Shown: one piece after another, positions 8,417-16,999 of the stretch | Position numbering within the stretch: position 1 is the stretch's first letter | How the letters are laid out: each line of letters starts with the position of its first letter | NCBI RefSeq assembly: GCF_016918935.1 | Contig: NZ_JAFFOB010000015.1 | Location: forward strand, 124,001 to 188,000 | Reading direction: 5' to 3' | Origin: Roseitranquillus sediminis | Lineage (GTDB): Bacteria; Pseudomonadota; Alphaproteobacteria; Rhodobacterales; Rhodobacteraceae | Length of the DNA: 64,000 nt | Notes under the pieces: generated by a model | The model's database searches: none | What the model was told of the DNA's origin: nothing | Seen by the model: the letters and a program-made list of their open reading frames with translations, nothing else | Program-made: the position numbers and the translations under genes

Positions 8417-10680
8417 GCGTAGCTCTCCTTCGCTTGCGGCGCCGCACGGCGGGCGCCGGTGCCGAAGCCCTCGAAACGCAGCGCGTTGCCGACCACGAGG
8501 ATGGAAGACCCCGACATGGCGACGGCGGCCACCAGCGGCGTGACGAAGCCGGCCACCGCAAGCGGTATGGCGATGGCATTGTAGATGGCGGCAAGGCCGA
8601 AGTTCTGCATGACCAGGCGGGCCGACCTGAGTGCAATGCGGTGCGCGACGATGACCGCGTCCAGGTTCTCGCGGGTGAAGACGAAGTCGGCGGCGAGGCG
8701 GCCCGCGTCGGATGCGGAGCCTGGCGCCATCGAAACATGAGCCGCGGCCAGGGCGGCGGCATCGTTCAGGCCATCGCCGACCATCAGCACGCGCAGTCCC
8801 GCCCTGCGCAGATCCTCCAGATGGGCGACTTTCTCGGCCGGCGTCGCGCCGTGACGCACCTCGTCGAACGTGATCCGCTGCGCGATCGAGGCGACCGCCT
8901 GCGATCCGTCCCCGGAGAGGAGCTCGGCGGGGATCCCCCGGTCACGAAACGCCTCCACGACGCGGGACGCGTTCGGGCGCAGGGTTTCGGATATGCGGAA
9001 CGACGACATCGCACCTCCGGCACGCGCGAAGGCGGGGCCGTCTGCGGCCGGCGCCGCGCCATCGGCGATTTCGGCTACCCAGGTGGGCCGGCCCAGCCGG
9101 GCCGCACGTCCGTCGGCCAGGGCCTGGATGCCGCAGCCCGGCACCTCGCGGACATTGGTAAGCCGGACGGGCGGCGCGTCGACGGATGCGGCGATCGCTC
9201 TGGACAGCGGATGCAGTGACTCTGCCGCGAGCGCGCGTGCAATCGCACGGTCTTCGGCCGTCTCAGGGCCACCGCCGGCAAGACGCGGGGCACCGGTGGT
9301 CAGGGTGCCGGTCTTGTCGAACACGACGCGGTCGATGGTCGCCAGCCGCTCGAGCCCTGAGCCGTCTTTCATCATGATGCCCTCGCGAAAGAGCCGACCC
9401 GCGGCGACGACGTGCACGACCGGAACCGCAAGGCCGAGCGCGCAGGGGCAAGTGATGATGAGAACCGAGATCGCGACGAAAAGCGAGCCGTACCAGTTGC
9501 CCGTGGCGACGACCCAGCCGGCGAAGGTCAGCGCTGCCAGCAGATGCACCAGGGGCGCGTAGAGACGCGCTGCGCGGTCGGCGATGCGGACATAGTCGCC
9601 GCGGCCCCGCTCTGCCGCCTCGAGCATGCGCGAGACTTCGGCGAGGAACGACTCTGTGGCCGGTCGCACGGCACGCATCCGGATCGGCCCGGTCAAGTTG
9701 AGGATGCCCGCCTCGAGCGGCGTGCCGGGGCCGGCATGTGCGGGGGCGTGCTCGCCCGTGACGAGCGAGCGGTCGAGGTCGGTAGTGCCATCGAGGACGA
9801 GGCCATCGACCGGAATTCGCTCCCCGGGAGAGATGCGCAGCACCATGCCCGGCTGGATCGCATCGAGCTCCACGTAGGCCACCGCGCCGTCAGCGGTCTC
9901 GCCCATCGCCCCTTTTGCAGCGAGCCGCGCCAGCCCGACGACCGCGCTCCGCGCCCTGGCGCGCATGAGCAGGTCGAGATAGCGCCCGATGAGCAGGAAG
10001 AACAGCAGCACCACCGCCGCGTCGAAGAACACGTGCTCGCCGCCCCGGATCGTCTCAAAAACGCTCAGCCCGGTGGCGAGCAGCACCGCGAGCGAGATCG
10101 GCACGTCCATGTTCAGCCGTCCCGCCTTCAGCGCGCTCAGCGCGGAGGCGAAGAACGGGCGGCCGGCGTATGCAACGACAGGCAGAGCGATGAGTGCAGA
10201 GATCAGGTGGAACGTGTCACGCGCCGCACCCTCCGCGCCCGACCAGACAGAGACCGACAGCAGCATGATGTTGGCCGCGCCGAAGCCGGCAACAGCGAGG
10301 CAGCGCAGCAGGCGAGCCGCGGAATGCGTGTCGCCGCCGTCGCTCGGTATCTCGCTCTCGGTGACCTCGGCCGCATAGCCGGCCGTCCGAATCCGCTCAA
10401 GCGCGGGCAGAGGGTCGCTCTCCGGGCTCTCCAGTGTCACCAAGACGCGCCGCTGCGTGAGGTTCACCCGAGCTGCAACGACACCCTCACATCCCGCCAG
10501 CGCCCGCTCGATCGTGCCAATGCAGGCGCCGCAGCTGATGCCCGGCACCGAAACGACGCATGCGCCCCGGCCATCGGCTGTCTGCCGCACGCGCACACGT
10601 CGCTCGGCCGACGCCAGACGGGATTGAGGATCGGTGTCGGTATCATTGCCTGCCGAAGGCGCATCGCTGCAGCAACTCAA
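8413..10680 (-). CDS. ccoI: Copper-translocating P-type ATPase for cbb3 assembly
   Basis: A 755-residue P1B-type ATPase (CcoI/FixI) that exports copper towards the CuB site of the cbb3 oxidase. The N-terminal heavy-metal domain has GISCGACIGT, the membrane core has CPC in ITCPCALGLAVPV, the phosphorylation site is FDKTGTLT, and MVGDGLNDAAAL closes the hinge. I place the start at TTG 10680, giving MSCCSDAPSAG, because GGAGGAG sits 8 bases upstream. A longer frame from GTG 10767 has no ribosome site and lacks resemblance to the family. It is followed by ccoS with a 4-base overlap. Confidence 0.93.
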   Translation of the reverse strand: MSCCSDAPSAGNDTDTDPQSRLASAERRVRVRQTADGRGACVVSVPGISCGACIGTIERALAGCEGVVAARVNLTQRRVLVTLESPESDPLPALERIRTAGYAAEVTESEIPSDGGDTHSAARLLRCLAVAGFGAANIMLLSVSVWSGAEGAARDTFHLISALIALPVVAYAGRPFFASALSALKAGRLNMDVPISLAVLLATGLSVFETIRGGEHVFFDAAVVLLFFLLIGRYLDLLMRARARSAVVGLARLAAKGAMGETADGAVAYVELDAIQPGMVLRISPGERIPVDGLVLDGTTDLDRSLVTGEHAPAHAGPGTPLEAGILNLTGPIRMRAVRPATESFLAEVSRMLEAAERGRGDYVRIADRAARLYAPLVHLLAALTFAGWVVATGNWYGSLFVAISVLIITCPCALGLAVPVVHVVAAGRLFREGIMMKDGSGLERLATIDRVVFDKTGTLTTGAPRLAGGGPETAEDRAIARALAAESLHPLSRAIAASVDAPPVRLTNVREVPGCGIQALADGRAARLGRPTWVAEIADGAAPAADGPAFARAGGAMSSFRISETLRPNASRVVEAFRDRGIPAELLSGDGSQAVASIAQRITFDEVRHGATPAEKVAHLEDLRRAGLRVLMVGDGLNDAAALAAAHVSMAPGSASDAGRLAADFVFTRENLDAVIVAHRIALRSARLVMQNFGLAAIYNAIAIPLAVAGFVTPLVAAVAMSGSSILVVGNALRFEGFGTGARRAAPQAKESYA

Positions 10681-11185
10681 CGTCCGGTCTCCTCCGTCGC
10701 CCCCAGGGACGCCCCGCTGGTCTGTCGGAGCTCGGGACCCTCCAATGGATGGTATATCTGATACCACTCACGAAGTCGTCCCGTCGAACACTGGCTTGCC
10801 GGGATCGGGACGTCCCTCTCGGAATTGATCTCTCTGCGGCAGATGGGATCGACCACGGAGGTGGCGACAAGCCGGACGCCAGCAGGCCACGCACCGACCT
10901 CGCGGTCTAGTACGTGGACCGAGTTCGAGACCCTTCGCAGTCATATGAGTTGAGAAATGGATGCGCCCGATCGCGGTGCGGAGGGTCCGGCGCATCTCGC
11001 GTTCGACCCGCGGAATTTCGCTGCACCATGCGATGCTGTCGAAAAAGGGGTAACCAAGTCAGCCGTGCGCGGGTCCGATTTGCCGCCAAGCAGCATGGCA
11101 AGCGGTCCCTCATGCGCTCCGGCGCAAAAAACTGCGGAAACGCCCCACGTTCTCGACGCATCAAAGCTCATTGTCGTGAAAAATT
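10681..11185. other. Intergenic region between ccoI and tRNA-Gly, no gene seen
   Basis: This 505-base stretch has no convincing coding region on either strand; the open frames it contains are short and look like shadows. Composition is less GC-rich than the neighbours, with patches such as GTCATATGAGTTGAGAAATGG near 10940. It must contain the ccoI promoter, and it carries an operator-like palindrome at 10750-10766. No terminator hairpin with a T-run is apparent. Confidence 0.5.
10750..10766. promoter_or_regulatory. Operator-like palindrome upstream of ccoI
   Basis: The sequence shows TGGTAT, a 5-base centre, then ATACCA, which are perfect 6-base inverted arms. It lies 69 bases before the TTG start of ccoI. 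TGGTAT/ATACCA arms resemble half-sites of some GntR-family regulators, so it may be a regulator binding site for ccoI or for an unseen transcript. A chance palindrome cannot be excluded. Confidence 0.3.
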
Positions 11186-11260
11186 TGGAGCGGGCGATGA
11201 GATTCGAACTCACGACCCTTACCTTGGCAAGGTAATGCTCTACCCCTGAGCTACGCCCGC
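11186..11260 (-). tRNA. tRNA-Gly (anticodon GCC)
   Basis: On the minus strand the sequence folds as a full tRNA of 75 bases including an encoded CCA. The acceptor stem is GCGGGCG/CGCCCGC, the D-arm region is TAGCTCAGGGGTAGAGCA, and the anticodon stem TTACC/GGTAA carries the loop TTGCCAA, hence anticodon GCC (glycine, GGC/GGU codons). The T-arm is GTGAGTTCGAATCTCAT. A weak promoter-like pair (TTGCAG and GATAGA, spacer 15) lies 20-46 bases upstream on the minus strand. It is the only tRNA found in the window. Confidence 0.96.
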
Positions 11261-11269
11261 ATCCATTGG

Positions 11270-11629
11270 GTGACGCGGTGTCTATCCAGCGAGCGAATGG
11301 CCTGCAAGCGAAAAAATGGCGGCATGGCGGGGCGTCGTGGCGTCAAGCACCGAGGGGCGTCGCGTCGAACGCGGCGGCTTGATGGCATTGTTCCAGAGGG
11401 GCATCATCAGCGGGTTCAACCGTGGGAAGCGTCGTGGAGGACGTACTTGCTTCGGCGCGGATTCGAAGAGGCGCGCCTTGCGGTACGCGATGAGATTGCA
11501 GCCTGTTTGGCACCCATCGCGGGGTGCGACGCGCAGTTCAACCACCTTCTAAGGATGCGACAGCGGCTGACGGACGCGCTTGCCGCGCTCGATCGAGAGG
11601 TGCTTGTGCCGTCGTCGCGCGAGCCCTGA
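11270..11629 (+). CDS. Doubtful small ORF between tRNA-Gly and pyc
   Basis: This is an open frame of up to 119 residues in a 372-base gap that otherwise holds nothing recognisable. The first 50 residues are Arg/Gly-rich and look non-coding. The last 65 (from about WRTYLLRRGFEEARLAVRDE) read like an amphipathic helical protein, but the third-position GC content is lower than in neighbouring genes. No good ribosome site precedes the possible starts. It could be a small orphan gene, a decayed remnant or chance. It converges with pyc. Confidence 0.22.
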   Translation: MTRCLSSERMACKRKNGGMAGRRGVKHRGASRRTRRLDGIVPEGHHQRVQPWEASWRTYLLRRGFEEARLAVRDEIAACLAPIAGCDAQFNHLLRMRQRLTDALAALDREVLVPSSREP

Positions 11630-11632
11630 ACT

Positions 11633-14600
11633 TCACTCCAGTTCGACCAGCAGGTCCTTCGCGTCGATCTGAGTGCCGGGCGTGACGTGGACGGCCTTGA
11701 CCGTGGCGTCGCGCTCGGCGTGGATGCCCGTTTCCATCTTCATCGCCTCGATTGTCAGCAGCAGGTCGCCCTGCCGAACGGTGGCGCCCGCCTTGGCGAC
11801 GACTGAGGCGACGACGCCCGGCATCGGCGCGCCGACATGGCTTTCATCGCTGGGGTCGGCCTTGGGCTTGATGGCGCCGGAGGCCGCGACCTTGCGGTCC
11901 TGCACGCGGATCACGCGCGGCTGGCCGTTCAGGTCGAAGAAGACGCGGGCCTGCCCCTGCTCGTTGGTCTCGCCCACCGCCTGGAGCCTGACCTCCAGCG
12001 TCTTGCCGGGGTCGATCTCCGCCGAGATCTGCTCGCCCGGCTCCATGCCGTAGAAGAAGGTGCGCGTCGGCAGCGTGCGAACGGGCCCGTAGGTCTCGTG
12101 CCGCCGGGCGTACTCCGTGAAGACCTTGGGATACATCAGGTAGCCGTTGAGATCCTCGTCGTCGATCTCGAGCCCCAGCTCTTCCTCCAGTTCCCGGCGC
12201 TTCGCCTCGATGTCGACCGGCACGAGGTGCGCGCCGGGGCGATCACGCAGCGGCTTCTCTCCCTTCAGAACCTTCTTCTGGATGTTCTCCGGCCAGCCGC
12301 CGGGGGGCTGGCCGAGCGACCCGCGCATCATGTCGATGACGCTGTCGGGGAACGAGACGTCGACCGAGCGATCCTCCACCTGCGCGCGGGTCAGCCCCTG
12401 GCTCACCATCATCAGGGCCATGTCGCCGACCACCTTGGACGACGGCGTCACCTTCACGATGTCGCCGAACATCAGGTTCACGTCGGCATAGGTCTGCGCG
12501 ACCTCGTGCCAGCGCTCCTCGAGGCCCATCGAGCGGGCCTGCGCCTTGAGGTTGGTGAACTGTCCGCCGGGCATCTCGTGCAGGTAGACCTCGGAGGCGG
12601 GAGACTGCATCCCAGATTCGAAAGCGGCGTAGTGCGCGCGCACCGCCTCCCAGTAGTTCGAGATCTCGCGGATGGCGCCGATGTCGAGGCCGGTGTCGCG
12701 GGCGCTCCATTTGAACGCCTCGACGATGGAGCCCAGCGTCGGCTGCGAGGTGTTTCCCGACAGCGCGTCCATCGCCGCGTCGATCGCGTCTGCGCCCGCG
12801 TCGGCCGCGGCGAGGACCGTGGCAATCGCCGCGCCGCTGGTGTCGTGGGTGTGGAAGTGGATCGGCAGTCCGACTTCTTCCTTGAGCGCCCTGACGAGCG
12901 GACCGGCGGCCTTCGGCTTGAGCAGGCCCGCCATGTCCTTGAGGCCGAGGACGTGCGCGCCTGCGTCGCGCAGCGCCTTGCCCATGGTCACGTAGTACTT
13001 CAGGTCGTACTTCGCGCGCTCCGGGTCGTCGATGTCGCCGGTGTAGCAGATCGTGCCCTCGCAGACCTTGCCGGCCTCGATCACCGCGTCCATCGCGACG
13101 CGCATGTTCTCAACCCAGTTGAGGCTGTCGAAGGTGCGGAAGACATCGATCCCCGACTCCGCCGCCTGGTGCACGAAGCTCCGCACCACGTTGTCGGGAT
13201 AGTTTGTGTAGCCGACCCCGTTCGAGGCGCGCAGCAGCATCTGCGTCATCAGGTTCGGCATCGCCGTGCGCAGGTCGCGCAGGCGTTGCCACGGGCACTC
13301 CTGCAGGAAGCGGTAGGCCACGTCGAAGGTCGCGCCGCCCCAGCATTCCACGCTGAAGAGACCTGGGAGGTTCGCGGCGTAGGCCGGCGCGACGCGGATC
13401 ATGTCGATCGAGCGCATGCGGGTTGCGAGCAGCGACTGGTGTCCGTCCCGCATGGTGGTGTCGGTCACGAGCAGGCGGTCCTGCGCCGCCATCCAGTCGG
13501 CCAGGCCTTGTGGCCCCGTCTCGTCGAGGATCTGCCGCGTGCCCCGCGCCGGCTCCGCCCGCAGCGCAGGCGGTTTCGGCTCGCGCGCCTCGGCGGGTGG
13601 CTTCGGCCGGCCCTGCGTCTCGGGATGGCCATTGACGGTAACGTCGGCGATGTAGGTCAGGATCTTGGTTGCCCGGTCGCGCCGCTTCTCGAAGTGGAAG
13701 AGCTCCGGCGTCTGGTCGATGAAGCGAGTGTGGTACTCGTTCGACAGGAAGGTCGGGTGCTTGAGCAGGTTCTCGACGAATGCGATGTTGGTCGAGACGC
13801 CGCGTATCCGGAACTCGCGCAGCGCCCGGTCCATCCGCGCGATCGCCGCCTCAGGCGTCGGCGCCCAGGCCGTGACCTTTTCCAGCAGCGAATCGTAGAA
13901 CCGCGTGATGATCGCGCCGGAATAGGCGGTGCCGCCGTCAAGACGGATGCCCATTCCCGTCGCGCCGCGATAGGCGGTGATCCGGCCGTAGTCGGGGATG
14001 AAGTTGTTGGTCGGATCCTCGGTGGTGATCCGGCACTGGATGGCGTGACCCGTCAGGCGCACGTCGTACTGGCTGGCCGTGCCGGTCGCCTCGACTAGGC
14101 TCTTGCCCTCGGCGATCAGGATCTGCGCGCGGACGATGTCGATGCCGGTGACCTCCTCGGTCACGGTGTGCTCGACCTGCACGCGCGGGTTGACCTCGAT
14201 GAAGTAGAACTGCCCGTCGGACATGTCCTGCAGGAACTCGACGGTGCCGGCGCACTCGTAGCCGACTGCCTCGGCGATGCGGCGGCCGAGCCCGCAGAGC
14301 TCCTCGCGCTGGGCGTCGGAGAGGTAGGGAGCGGGCGCGCGCTCCACGACCTTCTGGTTGCGCCGCTGGACCGAGCAGTCCCGCTCCCAGAGGTGGTAGA
14401 TGTTGCCCTGGCTGTCGCCGAGGATCTGCACCTCGACGTGTCGGGCGCGTTCGATCATTTTCTCGAGGTAGCCCTCGCCGTTGCCGAACGCCGCCTCGGC
14501 CTCGCGCCGGCCCTCGCGCACCTTGCCCTCGAGCTCGTCCGGTCCGGCGATGGGGCGCATACCTCGGCCGCCACCGCCCCAGGACGCCTTGAGCATCAGC

Positions 14601-15070
14601 GGATAGCCGATCTCGTCGGCCTGCCGCCGGATCTCGGCCATGTCCTCACCCAGCACGTCGGTCGCGGGGATGACCGGAACGCCCGCCTCGATCGCCACCT
14701 GCCGCGCCGAAGCCTTGTCGCCCAGCCGCCGCATCGTCTCGGCACGAGGTCCGATGAAAGTCAGGCCAGCCGCCTCGACCGCTTCGACGAAGTCCGGGTT
14801 CTCGGAGAGGAGCCCGTAGCCCGGATGGATCGCATCGGCGCCGCACTTCTTCGCCGCCTTCACGATCTCCTCAATGGACAGGTACGCGGCCACCGGGCCC
14901 AGACCCTGACCAATCAGGTACGCCTCGTCCGCCTTGAAGCGATGGAGCGAGAGCTTGTCTTCGTCGGCATAGACGGCGACGGTGCGCTTGCCCATCTCGT
15001 TCGCCGCCCGCATCACGCGGATCGCGATCTCTCCGCGGTTGGCGACGAGGATCTTCGCGAAGTCCGGCAT
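11633..15070 (-). CDS. pyc: Pyruvate carboxylase
   Basis: A 1,145-residue biotin enzyme that carboxylates pyruvate to oxaloacetate, the main anaplerotic step for growth on C3 substrates. All domains are in one chain. Biotin carboxylase comes first (from KILVANRGEIAIRVMRA, ATP-grasp SWGGGGRGMR). The carboxyltransferase begins near residue 530 (LLVTDTTMRDGHQSLLATR, metal site HFHTHDTSG). The biotinyl domain closes the chain, with the biotinylated Lys in EAMKMET. ATG 15070 was chosen because GAGG lies just upstream and the protein then begins MPDFAKIL; an upstream in-frame codon is poorer. It is divergent from the EF-hand gene and monocistronic. Confidence 0.97.
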   Translation of the reverse strand: MPDFAKILVANRGEIAIRVMRAANEMGKRTVAVYADEDKLSLHRFKADEAYLIGQGLGPVAAYLSIEEIVKAAKKCGADAIHPGYGLLSENPDFVEAVEAAGLTFIGPRAETMRRLGDKASARQVAIEAGVPVIPATDVLGEDMAEIRRQADEIGYPLMLKASWGGGGRGMRPIAGPDELEGKVREGRREAEAAFGNGEGYLEKMIERARHVEVQILGDSQGNIYHLWERDCSVQRRNQKVVERAPAPYLSDAQREELCGLGRRIAEAVGYECAGTVEFLQDMSDGQFYFIEVNPRVQVEHTVTEEVTGIDIVRAQILIAEGKSLVEATGTASQYDVRLTGHAIQCRITTEDPTNNFIPDYGRITAYRGATGMGIRLDGGTAYSGAIITRFYDSLLEKVTAWAPTPEAAIARMDRALREFRIRGVSTNIAFVENLLKHPTFLSNEYHTRFIDQTPELFHFEKRRDRATKILTYIADVTVNGHPETQGRPKPPAEAREPKPPALRAEPARGTRQILDETGPQGLADWMAAQDRLLVTDTTMRDGHQSLLATRMRSIDMIRVAPAYAANLPGLFSVECWGGATFDVAYRFLQECPWQRLRDLRTAMPNLMTQMLLRASNGVGYTNYPDNVVRSFVHQAAESGIDVFRTFDSLNWVENMRVAMDAVIEAGKVCEGTICYTGDIDDPERAKYDLKYYVTMGKALRDAGAHVLGLKDMAGLLKPKAAGPLVRALKEEVGLPIHFHTHDTSGAAIATVLAAADAGADAIDAAMDALSGNTSQPTLGSIVEAFKWSARDTGLDIGAIREISNYWEAVRAHYAAFESGMQSPASEVYLHEMPGGQFTNLKAQARSMGLEERWHEVAQTYADVNLMFGDIVKVTPSSKVVGDMALMMVSQGLTRAQVEDRSVDVSFPDSVIDMMRGSLGQPPGGWPENIQKKVLKGEKPLRDRPGAHLVPVDIEAKRRELEEELGLEIDDEDLNGYLMYPKVFTEYARRHETYGPVRTLPTRTFFYGMEPGEQISAEIDPGKTLEVRLQAVGETNEQGQARVFFDLNGQPRVIRVQDRKVAASGAIKPKADPSDESHVGAPMPGVVASVVAKAGATVRQGDLLLTIEAMKMETGIHAERDATVKAVHVTPGTQIDAKDLLVELE

Positions 15071-15242
15071 GGCGCCCTCACTTTGCAGGTGCAGCATTCC
15101 TACGACGTTGCAGGCGCAGCGTAAACAGCGTCGGTTGATCCGTCGAGCGAATGCTCGCGCAGCATTTAGTTGGGCGGGAAACCCGCGGGACGTTCAGGTG
15201 TTGGGCAGGCATTGGCAACGTGCCCGAAAGAGAGGATACGTC

Positions 15243-15638
15243 ATGAACGGCAAATATCTTAGCGTCGGCGCCGGCCTTCTCGCGCTTGGCCTTGGCGCGG
15301 CGTCCGCGCAGCAGGCGATGCAGGATTACGACACCGACGCCGACAGCATGGTCAGCCAAGAAGAGTTCACGGCAGCCACCGCGACGATGGCATCGACCAG
15401 CTTCTCGCAACTCGACCAGAACGGAGACGGTATGGTCAGCCAGGAGGAATGGATCGAGTCGCCGGTCTCCGACATGGTTTCCTTCGAGGAATACGACTTC
15501 GACCAGTCCGGCGATGTCTCGGCCGAGGAGCATGCGCAAGGCGAGTTCGGCCGCTTTGATGCGAATGAGGACCAGATGTGGGACGAGGCCGAGTTCGGCG
15601 CCTACAGCGATGACATGCGGGCGCGTCAGGCCCAGTAG
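15243..15638 (+). CDS. Secreted EF-hand calcium-binding protein
   Basis: A 131-residue protein with a Sec-type signal peptide (MNGKYLSVGAGLLALGLGAASA, cleaved before QQ). Four EF-hand-like loops follow: DTDADSMVSQEEF, DQNGDGMVSQEEW, a shorter DQSGDVSAEEH and DANEDQMWDEAEF. The first two match the canonical calcium loop best. The product should be periplasmic or exported and bind calcium; its partner is unknown. The ATG has AGAGAGGA upstream. It stands alone, divergent from pyc and convergent with the lldD-like gene. Confidence 0.85.
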   Translation: MNGKYLSVGAGLLALGLGAASAQQAMQDYDTDADSMVSQEEFTAATATMASTSFSQLDQNGDGMVSQEEWIESPVSDMVSFEEYDFDQSGDVSAEEHAQGEFGRFDANEDQMWDEAEFGAYSDDMRARQAQ

Positions 15639-15654
15639 GCCGGCCTGACGGTCC

Positions 15655-16803
15655 TTAGGCCGGGGCCGCCGTCATGAGGCGGCCCCGCGCCTCCTCCGGC
15701 CGGGCCAGTCCCATCTGGCCCATGTCGGCGATCATCCCCTCGCGCAGGATGTGAAAGACGTGCCGCGCCCCCTTGGCGCCGAAGGCGGCCAGACCGTAGT
15801 GCACAGCGCGTCCCAACATGACGAGGTCGGCGCCGAACGCGATGGCGCGCAGGACGTCGGTCCCGGATCGAACGCCCCCGTCCCATATGACCGGCATCTC
15901 CGGCACCGCTGCCCTTACGTCCGGCAGGACGTCGAGGGACGCCGGCGCGGCGGAGAACTGGCGTCCGCCGTGGTTGGAAACCCAGACTCCATCCACCCCC
16001 GCGGTCCGCAGGCGCACCGCATCCTCGGGATCGAGCACGCCCTTGACGACGAGAGAGCCGTCCCACTCCTGCCTCAGCGCCGCGACGTAGTCCCAGTCCG
16101 GTGCACAGCGCAGGAGGTAGCCTACATGCCCGGTTGCAGGCATGTCCCTGTCTTCGCGCGCATACTTGTCGAGGGTGCGGAGCCGCGGCTTGCCGTGCCG
16201 CAGCGTCTCGACCGCCCAGCGCGGCCGCATCGCCGCCTGCAGGAAGATGCCGGGCGTCATCTTCATCGGATTCGTCAGCCGCGAGCGCCGCTGACGCTCG
16301 CGCCGGCTCGGCACCGCGACGTCGGCGGTCAGCACCAGCGTGTGAAAGCCCGCGTCTCGCGCGCGGGCCAGCATGTCCCGCCGGATATCGGCGTCACCGG
16401 GCGGATAGAGCTGGAACCAGCCCTGGTCACCGGCGCATGGCCCCACCGTCTCGGGCGTCTGCGCCGCGACGGTCGAGAGGCCGTAGGGCACTTCGAGCTC
16501 GGCCGCGAGCCGGGCGAGGATCCGCTCGGCGTCAGGCCAGACCAGTCCGGACATGCCGACCGGAGCGATCCCGACCGGCATCGACAGGCTGCGCCCCATG
16601 ATCGTGGTCGAGAGGTCGGGCGCCACCGTGCCGCGCAGGATGGCGGGCCTCAGGCGCACCGCATCGAGCGCCGCCATGTTGGCACGGTGCGACGCTTCGT
16701 CCCCGGTCCCGCTGTCGAGATACTCCCAGACAAACCGAGGGATGCGGTGTCGGGCGGTGCGGCGGAGGTCTTCGATGGCGGGGTGGCTGAGATCCAGATC
16801 CAT
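15655..16803 (-). CDS. FMN-dependent alpha-hydroxy-acid dehydrogenase (LldD family)
   Basis: A 382-residue FMN enzyme of the L-lactate dehydrogenase/glycolate oxidase family, which oxidises 2-hydroxy acids to 2-oxo acids. Family marks include RIPRFVWEYLDSGTGDE at the N-terminus, WFQLYPPGD, the catalytic histidine in VWVSNHGGRQ, and the FMN phosphate motif DGGVRSGTDVLRAIAFGAD. ATG 16803 gives MDLDLSHPAIEDL, the usual kind of start; a 20-residue longer frame exists but looks untranslated. L-lactate is the likeliest substrate, but mandelate or glycolate cannot be excluded. No permease or regulator gene is adjacent. Confidence 0.87.
   Translation of the reverse strand: MDLDLSHPAIEDLRRTARHRIPRFVWEYLDSGTGDEASHRANMAALDAVRLRPAILRGTVAPDLSTTIMGRSLSMPVGIAPVGMSGLVWPDAERILARLAAELEVPYGLSTVAAQTPETVGPCAGDQGWFQLYPPGDADIRRDMLARARDAGFHTLVLTADVAVPSRRERQRRSRLTNPMKMTPGIFLQAAMRPRWAVETLRHGKPRLRTLDKYAREDRDMPATGHVGYLLRCAPDWDYVAALRQEWDGSLVVKGVLDPEDAVRLRTAGVDGVWVSNHGGRQFSAAPASLDVLPDVRAAVPEMPVIWDGGVRSGTDVLRAIAFGADLVMLGRAVHYGLAAFGAKGARHVFHILREGMIADMGQMGLARPEEARGRLMTAAPA
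15661..15687. terminator. Terminator-like hairpin at the EF-hand/lldD convergence
   Basis: CGGGGCCGCC and GGCGGCCCCG form a perfect 10-base-pair stem around a 7-base loop. It lies 22 bases after the EF-hand stop and inside the last codons of the converging lldD-like gene. There is no T-run, so if it terminates transcription it probably does so in a bidirectional, Rho-assisted or RNA-protecting way. Confidence 0.35.
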
Positions 16804-16999
16804 GGCGCTCAAAAAAGTCGAGGGGCCTTCCCGCACAGGGACCGCCCCTCCAGTTTCCAGCAAACGAACTCGCGTTCGCCATCCGCATAACGCGTCTGCG
16901 CATGCGATTCAATTTGTTGGTTTCGACATGATTAACGAACGCCAGAACGGAAGTGGAACGCGGCTTTATCCGGCGCGGCATCTGGTCTAGGTTGCACGC

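Noticed and set aside
11837-14098. 753-codon frame antisense to pyc
   Set aside because: It is fully covered by pyruvate carboxylase on the other strand, whose domains are intact; the antisense product is a low-complexity GC artefact.
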